A DNA stretch of 64,000 bases from Ochotona curzoniae (GCF_017591425.1 NW_024467106.1:26526501-26590500), one strand, 5' to 3'. Positions 21,773 to 33,152 are shown, numbered from the stretch's first letter. Numbers and translations: made by a program. The notes: generated by a model not told the origin, from the letters alone.

Positions 21773-23049
21773 TTTGCCTTAAAAAAAAAAAAAAAGCAAT
21801 TCTTGACTCAATGAGAAAAAAGGGGGAAGATTTCAACGACAGTGTGAAGAACTAAAAGGCTCAAGGTATGTAAACGTAGGTCACTTTCTGTCAGATTCTG
21901 TTCAACTAACCTAACATCCACAGAAGCGCCAGATTCACAGGAACCTGGTTCCGTTTTCCTTGTCACCACAGTCACATCTCTGTCGGTTCCTCCCTTCCTC
22001 AGCCACGGCCACTGGTGCCTCTGGAGCAGGGCACAGTGACCAGCAAGGTAAAGCCCAATTTCACCTGTCCCCGAGTGGTGCCCAGGGCGGTGGGTGGGGC
22101 CTCCACAGGCTGGCAGGATAAATGGCAGGGACTTTATCATGAGTGGAAGGAGTCGTAGCACAGGCGGTTCATCCAAACAGCCGTTCATGCCACAGGTATC
22201 ATGTCAGTGAGTGCTGAGTGCCGGAACCCGTCTGGCTGTAAGAACTGCGTTTTCTCCTCTCTTACACCTGACAGGGAACAGCAGAACATACAAAGACAGA
22301 GGACTGGCGGGGGTCAGGGCTGTTCTTTGAGCAGTTCCCCTTTCCTATGACCTCCACCATGGGTATTTAAGGATGCCTAATTCAGCGACAAAGAAACATG
22401 TTTAAGGCATCAATTCTGAGGGCTTGTAATAGCCTATTTGGGCACCAATTTCCCCCTAAAACTGTAGTTGGAGAGGGTGAGGAGTGATACTGTTCGCATC
22501 GGAAACCCCAGCTCCCAATACAGTTTGGCCCAGGTAAGATGGGGATTGGCAGCTATACAAGTTAAATATCTGACCAGCTACCCTGTACAGTGTACAAAGA
22601 TGACTATCTCAGTCCCACTTTCTAAGAGATACAGGTCAGATGGGACAGGAATTCCAGACCATTTCACAAGATGGAGAAAGGAGCAAAACTAGGGGTAGAT
22701 CTGCAAAAGGCTGGTCCTCAGATGGAAAGCAGAAGAGAAAGGGACGGAGGAGAAGGGAGAGTTCTTAGTGTACAAATCTAATCTGTCATCACATGTGTAA
22801 TACTTGTCAAAGGCTAACCTGTGTTTTCAGAATAAAGACCAAAATCTTGAGCAGGACACACCTTGTGGTCCTTTCCAGGTCTTTACTCCCTCTTGCACAG
22901 TCCTCTGGTTTCGTGCTGCCTCTGTAGTCCTTTTCTCAGTGCCAGAGGGACTTTAGGCGTGCCATTTCTGCTTAGTGTATTCTCTGCTCTTTCCATCCTG
23001 AACACACCTATACATCCTCTAGTCTTGGAATCAGTACTACTCTTACCAC
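21773..23049. other. Intergenic, unassigned; faint L2-like part
   Basis: A run of A at 21780-21795, then unassigned DNA. The stretch 22825-23035 ('aataaagaccaaaatcttga', 'ttgtggtcctttccaggtct') has the pattern of old L2 3' ends. The open frame on the minus strand at 21808-22188 has no recognisable domain. Confidence 0.35.
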
Positions 23050-23369
23050 TCTTTTTTTGTTTGATTGATTGCTCATAGGAATGGTAGATGTACAGAAAAG
23101 GAGAAGCAGAAAGGTCTTCCGTCTGCTATTTCATTCCCCAAATGGGCGCAGCAGAGCTGAGTTGATCCAAAGCCAGGAGCTAGATGCTTCTTCCACGTCT
23201 CCCACTCAGGTGCAGGGTTCCAAGGCTTTGGGTCATCCTTTACTGCTTTCCCAGGCTGTAAGTGGGAAGCAGGATGGGAAGTGGAGCAGCCAGGACACGA
23301 ATCTGCACCCATGTGGGATGCCAACACTTGCAGGGAGAGGATTAACCTGTTGAGCCATCACAATGGCCC
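23050..23369 (-). mobile_element. CSINE, antisense
   Basis: 'tagatgtacagaaaaggaga', 'ccaggagctagatgcttctt', terminal 'gagccatcacaatggcccc'. Confidence 0.87.
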
Positions 23370-24116
23370 CTCATCATCACTCTACATCACTCTTATGAGA
23401 AATTTCTTTTGAGTTCAGGAGCAAATCATGACAAGGATAAATTATGCAGGCAAGTAAAGAGGATAGTAAAAGGGGTCCCAAATTCCGTTTGCTCTTGCAG
23501 ATACTCTTCATTTTTCTCTTGCACACTTTATGCCCAAGAAGGTTGACAGGGATGGGCTACATTTGGGCGGGGGGGCTTTAGAGAGCAAGGGTTGGGGTTG
23601 GTGTCAAGGCATCCATTCTCTTGTTCTGTCCAGCTGGGTTTCTGCAGGCCACATTGCTCACAACCAAGCGTCAGTTATAGCACCTGTCAGGCAGCTGGCT
23701 CCAGGAGTTTTCTTTGTCTTTCGCTTCCAGGGTCTGCCTGTTCCTCTTGCTCCTTCAGGCTGAGGGGTGCCAACAGCGCGCCTGGCAGAGGTTGCCTTGT
23801 TACACGTGGTTCCCCCAGTCGCTTCCCATTTCTTTGTGAAGCCGTCTTGTGTTTAACACTTTTCAAATTATCCTCTCAAAGTATGCCATCTGTTTCCTCT
23901 GGGGACCCTGACTGAGACAAGACCTCAGGGAATTGTTCATGTAATTAAAATTACAACGGTCGTGTCAAACTTTTCCTTACAGCCAATAATAGGGAGATAA
24001 TCCATTCCTTTATAAAAAATGTGGTTATTGAAAAATCATGTTTTTAAAAATAGAACCAGAATACCAAGAATATGTTACATTGGGTCTCAATTTTATTTTT
24101 AACAAACCAAAACAAA
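23370..24116. other. Intergenic, unassigned
   Basis: Contains 'tctggggaccctgactgaga' at about 23897, a phrase typical of old interspersed repeats, but I cannot name the family. No gene. Confidence 0.35.
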
Positions 24117-24117
24117 T

Positions 24118-24152
24118 TTGTGTGCACATGTGTGTGCGTGTGTGTGTGTATG
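24118..24152. repeat. (GT)n microsatellite, short and interrupted
   Basis: Alternating tg/cg run with a few interruptions. Confidence 0.85.
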
Positions 24153-24237
24153 AAAGTCAACAGATACGCTCGAGAATGTTAATAATCACTCAGAGCAGTA
24201 GCATTTTTATGAATTTTCTGTTTTCCTGGTTTTCTAT

Positions 24238-24276
24238 AGTAATATTATATTATTATTATTATCATCATTATTAAAT
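24238..24276. repeat. (ATT)n microsatellite
   Basis: 'attattattattatcatca' trinucleotide run. Confidence 0.85.
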
Positions 24277-24302
24277 ATTTGATGATATTTTAAACCACTT
24301 AT

Positions 24303-24545
24303 AAGGGTTGATGTTGTAGTACAGTGAGTATTGAGCCTCCACTGCTCTACTCCCAATTCAACTCCCTGCTAATGTGCCTGGGGAAACAGTGGAAGAAAGC
24401 CCAAGTGCCTGAAGTTCCTGCCACCCTCATCCGAGAGCCAGTTGGAGTTCCAGGCTCTTGGCTTGGGCTGGGCCCAGTCTTGGTTGTTGCAGCAGCAATA
24501 TTATTAATCTGCTGGTTTACTTGATCCATTTATGCAAATTAAAAA
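24303..24545 (+). mobile_element. Old CSINE, shortened
   Basis: Head 'aagggttgatgttgtagtac', body 'gcctggggaaacagtggaag', then a degraded end near 'ttatgcaaattaaaaatgc'. Confidence 0.7.
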
Positions 24546-25300
24546 TGCTTTCATTCACTAACTAATAAATTAAATAAGAAAATGAAATCACTGAGACCTT
24601 TCAAGCCTGCTAAAATCTTGGCCACACCTTCAAGTGGGGGGCACAATAATTGTCCAGTCATTTACTAACTGGTTGAGAGACCACCAATGGGGAATGTCTT
24701 CCCCGCAGGTTCCAGCCCAGGTAAGGAGGGGTGAGGGAATGCTTAAAATGCCAAGATCCTTCCAAAAAACCTTTGATGTCTCTCTCTCTCTCCTTTCAAG
24801 AGGCATCCATCCCATCTCCTGATTCTCTCCCGGGTGGTGCTTTCTCTTTCCCTCTTCTTTCCACGTTTACCTGGTTACCTGGCAAATAAAACTTCTCTGT
24901 CTGCAACTAATTCCAGGCTTTTTATTTCTATACTAAGCTAAGGAAAGAACCCCCCAAGCTTTTCAAGTAACAGTTTTGTTTACCAGGACATGACTTGGTA
25001 CAAGATAGGTACTCAGTATTATTTAAACTAATTTATGATTGCAAACAAGTGTTTTCCATACTTCTTGATATACTAAAACAAAATACAGTGAATACAATTT
25101 GGACTTTTACAGATGATTCTGGAATATTAAATATTGTATTTTAACAGAATGATGCTCTGGCTCATTTAATTCAGTTCTATCACTCAACATTTAAGATAAT
25201 CTATGAAAATGCTATTTTTAGTTATTTAAAAAGGTTAGAGTTCTAGTTCATATGAAATTATGATATTTTATACACAGCTAATTCCCACAACCTGGTTCTT
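24546..25300. other. Intergenic, AT-rich second half, unassigned
   Basis: No element recognised. Overlapping small open frames at 24630-24822 on both strands are mutual shadows. Confidence 0.35.
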
Positions 25301-25310
25301 TACCGTGGGC

Positions 25311-25752
25311 TGAAAACACCAGACGAAACGAAGTATCTTAGGAGATTTATTCCAGCGTGGCAGGAACAGGGTGGAGGTGGTGGAGAGAAAAAAGAGAAAA
25401 GGGGAAGGGAGGCCAGAAGAAGAGAGACAGAGCAGCACCTGGGGGCCTTTTTGTCTGCAAGGTGTGTGGGGGGGTGGGGATTGGGAGGATTGAGGGCAGG
25501 CCCCAGGGGATTGGTGCCAGCAGGTGAATGCCTGGGGATGGATGATTGGTGAGTGAGCTGGAAGATTGGGGGTGGGATTCTCAGGTGGAATGCCAAGTTA
25601 CATCTGATTGGTGGATGGTTAGACTGGTGCAAATTTCGCAAGCTGTGAGGAAGAGGAAATGACACCGAGTCCAGGGTGGGATATTTGAATAACTCCTTAC
25701 AGGTATTGTCCCTGGGGAGGTCAAATGACATCCCAGAGGTCATATATAGCTA
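25311..25752 (-). mobile_element. Candidate solo LTR, antisense
   Basis: On the minus strand a poly(A) signal in 'ctggaataaatctcctaaga' is followed 20-odd bases later by 'gtctggtgttttca', the usual layout of an LTR R-U5 end finishing in CA. The U3-like part has 'ctatatatga' near its start, plus several degenerate copies of 'ccaatca/ccaatc' motifs. No clean target-site duplication was found, so boundaries are provisional. No retroviral genes flank it. Confidence 0.5.
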
Positions 25753-26379
25753 ACCATTGCCTTCACCTCACTTTTTCTCTCTGAAGACCTTCTCCACAAT
25801 GTGCTCCCTCCCCTGAAATGCTTCTTTCATTCTGTTTACTAATACCCACTAATTCTATTAAATAATTAACTCCATCTCTATCTTGTCATTGCTGATTATG
25901 CACAGTACTTTCTTCCCTCTCCTTGTGTCATTTGCTCATTGATTCCAGAAATAGATATTGTCAGGTGAATGAATAGTACTGATAGACACACTAAAAGGAA
26001 ATTTAAAATTTTCAGAGAAAAATCAGATTCAATAATGAATGAATATCACTACCTTTTACTGCCTAACAGCATGTCTTGCATTCACCTTCAGAAAGCATTC
26101 AAATATCCATCATTACCCTTCTCTGACTCAATACCAACTACTTTAATAAGGTATGATTTTGTATTAAAAGATAAATAAGTTTAAGTGAAAAGGTCCGTGA
26201 ATTTTGACTAATATAGACTGACAGTTGTGCAATCAGAGCATGATAAAAAACATTTCCTTCACTCAAAAAAATTCGCTCATGTCTCCTCCTATCATCCTGC
26301 TTCCATCCCTACCAGACTTCCAGCTGTTATGCTGATGTTTATCACCATAGCTTCTTTTCTTGTGTTCTTGAACTTTACC
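25753..26379. other. Intergenic, unassigned
   Basis: AT-rich, no element recognised. Confidence 0.35.
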
Positions 26380-26464
26380 CTTCCTTCCTTCCTTCCCTCC
26401 TTCCTTCCTTCTTTCCTTCTTTCCTTCCTTCCTTCCTTAATTCCTTCCTTAATTCCTCCTTCGT
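26380..26464. repeat. (TTCC)n / (GGAA)n microsatellite
   Basis: About 20 tetranucleotide units with single-base slips and two 'ttaattcc' interruptions. On the minus strand it reads GGAA repeats. The long Lys/Glu/Arg-rich frame over it is low complexity, not protein. Confidence 0.92.
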
Positions 26465-26599
26465 TTTCATGAAAAAAAGCCTGGGTCATTCCCCAAGCGC
26501 CCACAAGTGCTGTGCCCAGTCTAGGGCTGAAGTCAGGAGCATAATGTTGTGCCGGATTTTGAAATCCCCAGAAAATCATCAAGTCTGAAGTCAGTGCTA

Positions 26600-26788
26600 A
26601 GGCATTATTGGATCCTGCACCTGCGTGGGAAACCTGGAAGAGCTCCTGGCACCTGGCTTCAGATTGGCTCAGCTCCAGCAGTTGTGGTCACTTGGGGAGT
26701 GAACCATCAGACAGAAGATCTTCCTCTCTGTCTCTCCTCCTCTCTGTATATTCCTTCCCAGTAAAAAGAAATAAATCTTTTAAGAAAA
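26600..26788 (+). mobile_element. CSINE, 5'-truncated
   Basis: Starts in the body at 'ggatcctgcacctgcgtggg' and ends 'aataaatcttttaagaaaag'. Joined tail to tail with the next copy. Confidence 0.8.
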
Positions 26789-26789
26789 G

Positions 26790-27000
26790 ATCTATTTATT
26801 TTATTTGAAAAACATATTTTTATGTAGAAGGAAAGAGAAAGATCTTCCATCCTCTGGGTCAGTCTCCAAATGGCTGCAGCTGAGATGATCCAAAGGCAAG
26901 AGAGTAAAGCCTCTTCCAGGACTCTGATGTGGGCACAGGTGCCCAAAGACTTGAGCAAGCCTCTGCTGCTTTTCCAGAGCAGAACTAGCGGATTCTTGAG
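26790..27000 (-). mobile_element. CSINE, antisense, truncated
   Basis: Starts 'gatctatttattttatttga', continues 'gatcttccatcctctgggtc', and stops near 'cagagcagaactagcgg', lacking the head. Confidence 0.8.
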
Positions 27001-27059
27001 AAGAGCACAGAGAGGTTTTGCAAAGAGCATATTGTTGGGGTTTGCTCTTTCAGACAAAA

Positions 27060-27710
27060 CATTTTATTAAGATAAGTAATCAAAAATGTACTGTGAAGAA
27101 ATAGAAACTTGTAGCAGAATAAACAAAACAGAGTTCAAATACAGATAAGAATTTCTAAGTACATGCAGCCAAAAAAGATCTATGAATTTATAAATGATAT
27201 TGAAACAGTGATCTACACATTTGGAAAAGAAATAAAATGTTTACATAAATTCCATTACATTACAGAGTTTAGCATTAAGAAATCCTACAAATATGAAAAG
27301 CAAATACTACATGAAATTTGTTTACAATCTTGATAAATATCTTGTGTGAAAGAATGACAAGCTATGTAAAAATGATCCTCATTGAGATTATAAGCACAGT
27401 TAAAATAGATAAAACAGTATTTTCAGGATCAGAGTGGGAAAAAATTTAAAAATACTCATTGTATGACAAAATGGATATCTTGGTGCATTAGAAAATATTT
27501 AAATTGATATAACTTTAGGGGAAAGTAGTATTCTTAGATTTTTAAATGTGACAACCTTTTAAATATAGAAATTCCTTACATATGTAAGTATTCTAGAAAT
27601 ATACCTATGCTCAAAGAAGCACTTATGAGGATATTTACTAGAATATTAACATTGCTAAATGCTGCTTTACTTTATACAGCAGCCACACTGTAAAATACTT
27701 CATTTCATTG
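27060..27710 (+). mobile_element. Possible old L1M 3' part
   Basis: A-rich sequence. Its final 120 bp ('attctagaaatatacctatg', 'gaggatatttactagaatat', 'taacattgctaaatgctgc') resembles L1M 3' sequence in sense order. The rest is not assigned. Confidence 0.35.
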
Positions 27711-28470
27711 ACTCTGACGTAGTATCGTCTATGGTCTGCCCAATGTGAACAGGCCTTGAGAGAGTCGATGTACAATTGGAAACAAGAAAAGAGACAAACA
27801 CAACATAAAAGATTATAAGAGTGGGCAGCCAGAGATTTCCCTTCTTCAAAACAGAAAGGAACATTACAGTTTTGCTGTATCAGCTTTTTATTGAACTGCT
27901 TAGGGAGTCAGATTACAGGAATTAATGTGGCACGAGCTGTAATAGCCACACTCCATTTTCATGATCCCAGTTAATTCCTGATGATCAGAAAACAACAGTG
28001 TGACCCAAGGACAGAAGTCAGTACGTGACTGTCTCAAGGGTATTCTTAAAGCACACAGAACCATGGCATTGGGCCCTTGTCCAACAGCAGACTACTGCCC
28101 ACAGGCTTCAACCTTGGTCTGGAGCGGGAGTCCACCTGCGGACCATGACTCACAAGCTTTGACCTTGGTTTCCAGTGCAACTAGTCTGTGAACTCACCTT
28201 TCCAGACACAATCTGCCTCTCTCTTCTTTATCATCTTAAGCTGTCTTTTGTACACTGTCTGTGGCAATATCAAGTGTAAAGCTTATCACTATTTTGTGGA
28301 GAAAACAAATAATGCTTCCAGTAGAACACAATGCTTTCTTAAATAGATTTTGTATTTCATATTCATTAAAAGAGCTCTAAAATAAGTCTCATGATTTATT
28401 TGATACACTTACACTTATGTTTCTTTTTTTCACTCCTGGAAAGGAACTTATACAAAAATACATGTTAAGG
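27711..28470. other. Intergenic, unassigned
   Basis: No element or gene recognised. Confidence 0.35.
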
Positions 28471-28473
28471 TAT

Positions 28474-28806
28474 TCTTTTTTTGTTTGTTTGTTTTAAAGA
28501 GACTTATTTATTTGAATGGCAGAGTTTACAGAGAGAAGAGAGCTAAAGAGAAATTTCTCTCCATCTGCCAATTTACTTCCAAATGCTCACAACAGCCAAT
28601 GCTGAGTGAATCCAAAGATGGGAGCCAGGAACCTCTTCCGGATTTTCCACATGGCCCAAGGACTTGGGCCATCTTCTGCTGCTTTCCCAGGCCATAAGTA
28701 GTGAGCTAGATCAGAAGTGAAGCAGCCAGGACATGCCCTGGTGGCCATTATGGGATACCGGTACTGCGGGGTGGGGCATTAGCTGCTGCACCCCTGTGCT
28801 GGTCCT
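28474..28806 (-). mobile_element. CSINE, antisense
   Basis: 'gtttgtttgttttaaagaga', 'gggagccaggaacctcttcc', terminal 'ccctgtgctggtcc'. Confidence 0.88.
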
Positions 28807-29369
28807 GTTCAGGTATTCTTAAAACATCTTGGTTTTGAGGATCTCTTTGGAATCACTTTTGGTTTAGTCATCTGTGATGTGCTTTTCTCCATCCAGCTGT
28901 CCTGTGTTATCATCCAAAGCATCTAGAATACAGCATTTCTTTAACAAAAAATTAAATTGGGGGGGTTCCCCCTCTATTGTAGTTTTTTGGATTTTCTCCT
29001 GAGTTTAAACTATTCTCAGGTTTTGGTGCATATGTAATGTCAATGGTAAGATTTTTCAGATTAACATGTAGATTCCATGTAAAAATTAATGTGCTCCTAC
29101 TAGACCTCACTGTTATTACTGTGGTGCTAAAGCAATTGAGCCCATTATGTACAGGAAGTTAAGAAAGTGAGGAGAGAGAGTTCCCTTATCCTAGGACTGG
29201 ACCAGGTTGAAGCTGACAGCTAAGAACTCAGCCCAGCAATTCCCATGAAGGAGGCAGGTACTCAATTACTTGAGCCGTCGTGGCTGTGTCTCCCAGTATC
29301 TGTGTTAGCAGGAAATTCCCATATGTCTTGTGGGTGTCGTCATGCCTGTCATAGGAACCTCACAATCTT
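28807..29369. other. Intergenic, unassigned
   Basis: No element or gene recognised. Confidence 0.35.
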
Positions 29370-29716
29370 AAAAACAATTAGGGCCCGGTGTGGTGGCGCA
29401 AGTGGTTAAGGTCCTCGCCTTGCACGCCCGGGATCCCATATGGGCACCGGTTCTATCCCAGCAGCCCCGCTTCCCTTCCAGCTCCCTGCCTGTGGCCTGG
29501 GAAAGCAGTCGAGGACGGCCCAAAGCTTTGGGACCCTGCGCCCGCGTGGGAGACCCTGAAGAGGCTCCTGGCTTCAGATCGGCATAGCATCGGCCATTGC
29601 GCTCACTTGGGGAGTGAATCATCGGATGAAAGATCTTCCTCTCTGTCTCTCCTCTCTGTATATCCGCCTTTCCATAAAAAAATAATAAAAATAAATCTTA
29701 AAAAAAAAAACAATTA
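29370..29716 (+). mobile_element. Young full-length CSINE with target-site duplication
   Basis: Element 29381-29705. The direct repeat 'aaaaacaatta' is at 29370-29380 and 29706-29716. The 5' junction reads TCTT|AAAAAC, a good L1-endonuclease target (TT|AAAA). A box, B box and tail are present; the B-box region is one base shorter ('ggttctatccc') than in the 3690 copy. Confidence 0.93.
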
Positions 29717-29729
29717 GAAAGACAATGGA

Positions 29730-30045
29730 GTGGGCATCTGATGCAATTGAGAAAAGCTGCCTGAAATACCTGCAACCCACTTCAGAATGCCTGAGTTGGA
29801 GTCCTAGTTCTGTTCTCTTCAGCTTCTTGATAATGCATGCATTAGGAGGCAGCGGGAGACAGCGTTAGTCCTTGGGTCCCTGCCCCACCGTCTGGGAGTC
29901 CTGGCCTGGGTTGCAGACCCCTTGCTCTGACTCAGCCCATCCCTGGCTGTAGCAGACGTTCGGAGAATGAGCCTTTGGATGGAACATCTCCTTCCATTTA
30001 TCTCTCTGAAATGAAAATAAACAAATACAAATTTAATAAGTCATA
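29730..30045 (+). mobile_element. Divergent old CSINE
   Basis: Head 'gtgggcatctgatgcaattg', 'ccttgggtccctgcc', 'agaatgagcctttggatgga', tail 'aaaataaacaaatacaaat'. Strongly diverged from the adjacent young copy. Confidence 0.7.
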
Positions 30046-30097
30046 GCTAGAAACTTGAAAGTTAAGATAAGAAAAACCCCCACTTTAAAAAATGATA

Positions 30098-30195
30098 GCG
30101 GGTTGTGGGAGGGGTGGGGGAGAATCCCAGTGCCTATAAAACTGTATCACATAATACAATGTTATTAACAATTAAAAAAAAAGAAATAAAGAGAA
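30098..30195 (+). mobile_element. L1-like 3' end (G-rich tract and tail)
   Basis: A G-rich stretch 'ggttgtgggaggggtggggg' is followed by 'gaatcccagtgcctataaaa', 'acaatgttattaacaatt' and poly(A). It is nearly the same as 47655-47747, so both belong to one family. The G-rich tract before a tailed 3' end suggests a lagomorph L1 3' UTR. Confidence 0.6.
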
Positions 30196-30261
30196 TAACC
30201 TTCAAAAAATAAAAATAAAAAATGATAGCATGTTATTCTGCTCAGGAAAAGAGTGTACATT

Positions 30262-30409
30262 TAAAATTTTTTTTTCTTTTATTGGAAAGGTGGATATACA
30301 GAGAGGAGAGACAGAGAAGAAGATCTTCTGTCCAATGATTCACTCCCAAAGTGAGTGCAATGGCCGATGCTACGCCGATCCAAAGCCAGGAGCCTCTTCC
30401 GGGTCTCCC
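30262..30409 (-). mobile_element. Young CSINE, antisense, 5'-truncated
   Basis: Reversed tail, 'attggaaaggtggatataca' and 'gccaggagcctcttccgggt', then stops abruptly at 'ctccc' before unrelated sequence. 5' truncation is typical of aborted reverse transcription. Confidence 0.85.
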
Positions 30410-31035
30410 TGACTCACTGATTTGGGATACCACATTAACCATGTGGTAAATTGTGAGATACATAGTCTCTTGTTAGAGATTTAGATAACAGATATAGGTG
30501 ATATAGATAAAAATATATAACTCAGGTTTTCACCTATTGCCCCCCAGCATGCACACTAGTAGGAAGATTGGAAGCAGAGCCTGCACAGGGAATGAGGTGT
30601 TTTGATGTGGGATGCAAGCATCCCAAGTGGTGTAGATCCTTAAATATACATATCTGTATACAGGTGTACATACTGTATGTACTGGTCCCGAATCACTGCA
30701 TAGGGAGTAATTACCAATGGTTCTATGACCTTCATGCTGAAATCCATCATTTTTGGTCTGAGGCCTTGCTTCCTTTGTGAGCTCCCAGTCAGTGATTGAG
30801 CACTGAAAAGCCAAAAGATAGAACCTTCTCAGAGCTTCTGTATTAACAAATGAAACACGAGGCTCTTGTGTTTCATTGTTCTGTTCATTATATCTCTGAT
30901 GTCATACAGTTTTAACTGTACTAACTTTAGGCATGTTTTACAATTTAGTTGAATAAGTCCCCATGCATTATCATCTTCATCCACATAATTTTGGCTAGTC
31001 TCATTTAGCTATTTCTTAGCTTCAATTAATTCACA
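30410..31035. other. Intergenic, unassigned
   Basis: No element or gene recognised. Confidence 0.35.
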
Positions 31036-31039
31036 AAAT

Positions 31040-31470
31040 TTCTTCTTTTAGGTTTCACTAATTCATATATAGCATAATAAAGAGTACAGAGGGTATGTGA
31101 AAAATAAGTTTTCCTTCCAGTTATAACCATCCATTGTACCTTCTGGGAAGCCAACCTTCCTAGACTCCTCTGTTTCATTACAGAAACACTCTAAATATGT
31201 AAAAGTATTTATGTGTGTGTGTATCCATGTATGTGAATAGATAGCTTCCTTCTTGGTTCAGATTTTAGCATATTATGCACTCTAGGGAGTGCTTTGCTTT
31301 TTTCACATAACAATAGATCCTACAGTGTTTCAGTGTCAATATTTATAGTTCTACTTCATTCTTTTAAGTAATTACATAGCCTTCTATTTTTCCCTACTGA
31401 TGCACATTTAAGTAGTTTAGGTCCCATTTTTTGCTGTAACAAATAATGATACAGTGAACTAAAGGAAATT
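31040..31470 (-). mobile_element. Old L1M 3' region, antisense
   Basis: 'ataaagagtacagagggtat', 'gcttttttcacataacaata', 'tagccttctatttttcccta', 'gctgtaacaaataatgatac' fall in the reversed order of an L1M 3' end. Confidence 0.55.
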
Positions 31471-31735
31471 TAGAATCATCATGTTAAGATCTATTTTTTA
31501 AGTCCCATTGGAATTTTAAATGGGATTGTCTTGAAATTTATTGATTTAATTTGAGCAAAAGCAGTAACATTATGTTTGAGTATTTCCATTTAGTTCAAAT
31601 AAGCTTTTATAATTTCTGGGCAAACTATAAATTTGTTATAAATCTAATTCTTGCACCTTTACTTAAGTTTATTCCTAAACCATCTTATGTAGATTTCACC
31701 AACAGAAGTTTTAAAAAATCATTTTTGATGATTTA

Positions 31736-32104
31736 CAGGAAAATCATTTCTTTTTTTTTTTTTTAAAGATTTATTTTTATTATTTTTTCATTGGAAAGGC
31801 AGATATACAGAGAGGAGAGACAGAGAGGAAGATCTTCCGTCCGATGATTCACTCCCCAAGTGAGCCGCAACGGGCCGATACTATGCCGATCCGAAGCCAG
31901 GAGCCTCTTGCAGGTCTCCCACGCGGGTGCAGGGTCCCAAAGCCTTGGGCCGTCCTCGACTGCTTTCCCAGGCCACAGGCAGGGAGCTGGAAGGGAAGCG
32001 GGGCTGCCGGGATTAGAACCGGCGCCCATATGGGATCCCGGGGGTGCAAGGCGAGGACCTTTAACCACTTGCGCCACCGCGCCGGGCCCAGGAAAATCAT
32101 TTCT
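31736..32104 (-). mobile_element. Youngest-looking CSINE, antisense, perfect 16-bp duplication
   Basis: Element 31752-32088, bounded by the identical direct repeat 'caggaaaatcatttct' at 31736-31751 and 32089-32104. On the minus strand the 3' junction reads CTT|AGAAA, an acceptable L1-endonuclease site. It ends in the intact head 'ccgcgccgggccc'. It inserted at the A-rich tail of the older CSINE at 32105. Confidence 0.95.
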
Positions 32105-32378
32105 AAGATTTGTTTATTTGAAAGGCAGAGCTATGAAGAGAGAGAGAGAGAGAGCCCTTCCTTCCATTGCTTCACTTTCCAAATGACCATATTGACCAAA
32201 GTTAGACCAGTCCAGAACTAGGAGCAACTTCTGGGTCTCCTACACGGGTGCATGGGTCCAAACAGTTGGACCATCATCTGCCGTTTTCCCAGGCCCATTA
32301 ACAGAGGGAGCTGGATTGGAAATGGAACATCCAGGACTCAAACCAGTACCCATACTGGATGCCGCCAGAGTGGACCCC
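32105..32378 (-). mobile_element. Older CSINE, antisense
   Basis: 'aagatttgtttatttgaaag', a GA tract at 32138-32153, 'tgggtctcctacacgggtgc', then a degraded head near 'ggatgccgccagagtggacc'. Confidence 0.82.
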
Positions 32379-32725
32379 AGAGGGAAAATCTTGATTGTCA
32401 TATGAAATTCACCAATCCAGTCAACTTACTAGCTTTCAGCAAATTTTCTTAAATGAACATCACTCTAGGCAGAGAAAATGACATGTAAGAATCAAGAAGA
32501 AAAATAGAACCTCATTTGATTGAGAAATCAAAAAAATGTTCAGAAAAATTTAGCTATGTACTCGCATTGTAACCCCATTCATATTTAGTTGTGAGAAATA
32601 ACATAGAGATATTTATATATTCTTTACCTAGTTTCCCATAATGATAGCAATTAATAAAACTATAAAAAAATAGACATTAATCCAATTTCTCTGATTTCAC
32701 CAGGTTTTTAAAAGTATTTTCTACA
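32379..32725. other. Intergenic, AT-rich, unassigned
   Basis: No element or gene recognised. Confidence 0.35.
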
Positions 32726-32830
32726 GCTTTCCCAGGCCACAAGCAGGGAGGTGGATGGGAAGCAGGGCTGCCAGGATTAGAACTGGCGCCCATATGGGAT
32801 CCTGGAGAGGACTTCAGCCACTAGGCCACT
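32726..32830 (-). mobile_element. CSINE head-side fragment, antisense
   Basis: 'gctttcccaggccacaagca' through 'ggcgcccatatgggatcct' to 'cagccactaggcc'. The tail half is absent. Confidence 0.8.
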
Positions 32831-32841
32831 TGTTTACAAGT

Positions 32842-33152
32842 ATTTTTTTTTTTTTCCTATTTCTTGGAAGGTAGAGAGAGAAAGGTAGAACATATCTTCC
32901 ATCTACTGGCTCACTCCCCAAATGCCCACAATAGCTAGGCCTGGGCCAGGCCAAAGTCAAGAGCTCAGTACTCATTTCACATCTCTTACATGAGTGACAA
33001 GGACCCAAATCCTTGAAGCATCACCTGCTGCCTCCCAGGATGCATATCAGTGGGACGTTAGATTAGGAGCACCAGGACTTAGGCTAGGTGTTCTGATTTA
33101 TGGGACATGATCATCCAAGTGACGACTTAATCATTGTGCCAAATACCCAACC
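32842..33152 (-). mobile_element. CSINE, antisense
   Basis: T-run, 'ttcttggaaggtagagagag', 'tcactccccaaatgcccaca', terminal 'cattgtgccaaatacccaa'. Confidence 0.82.

Noticed and set aside
21808..22188. 126-codon minus-strand open frame
   Set aside because: No domain, no conserved-looking segments, isolated in intergenic DNA.
26292..26582. Glu/Gly/Arg/Lys-rich frame over the (TTCC)n tract
   Set aside because: Low-complexity translation of a microsatellite.
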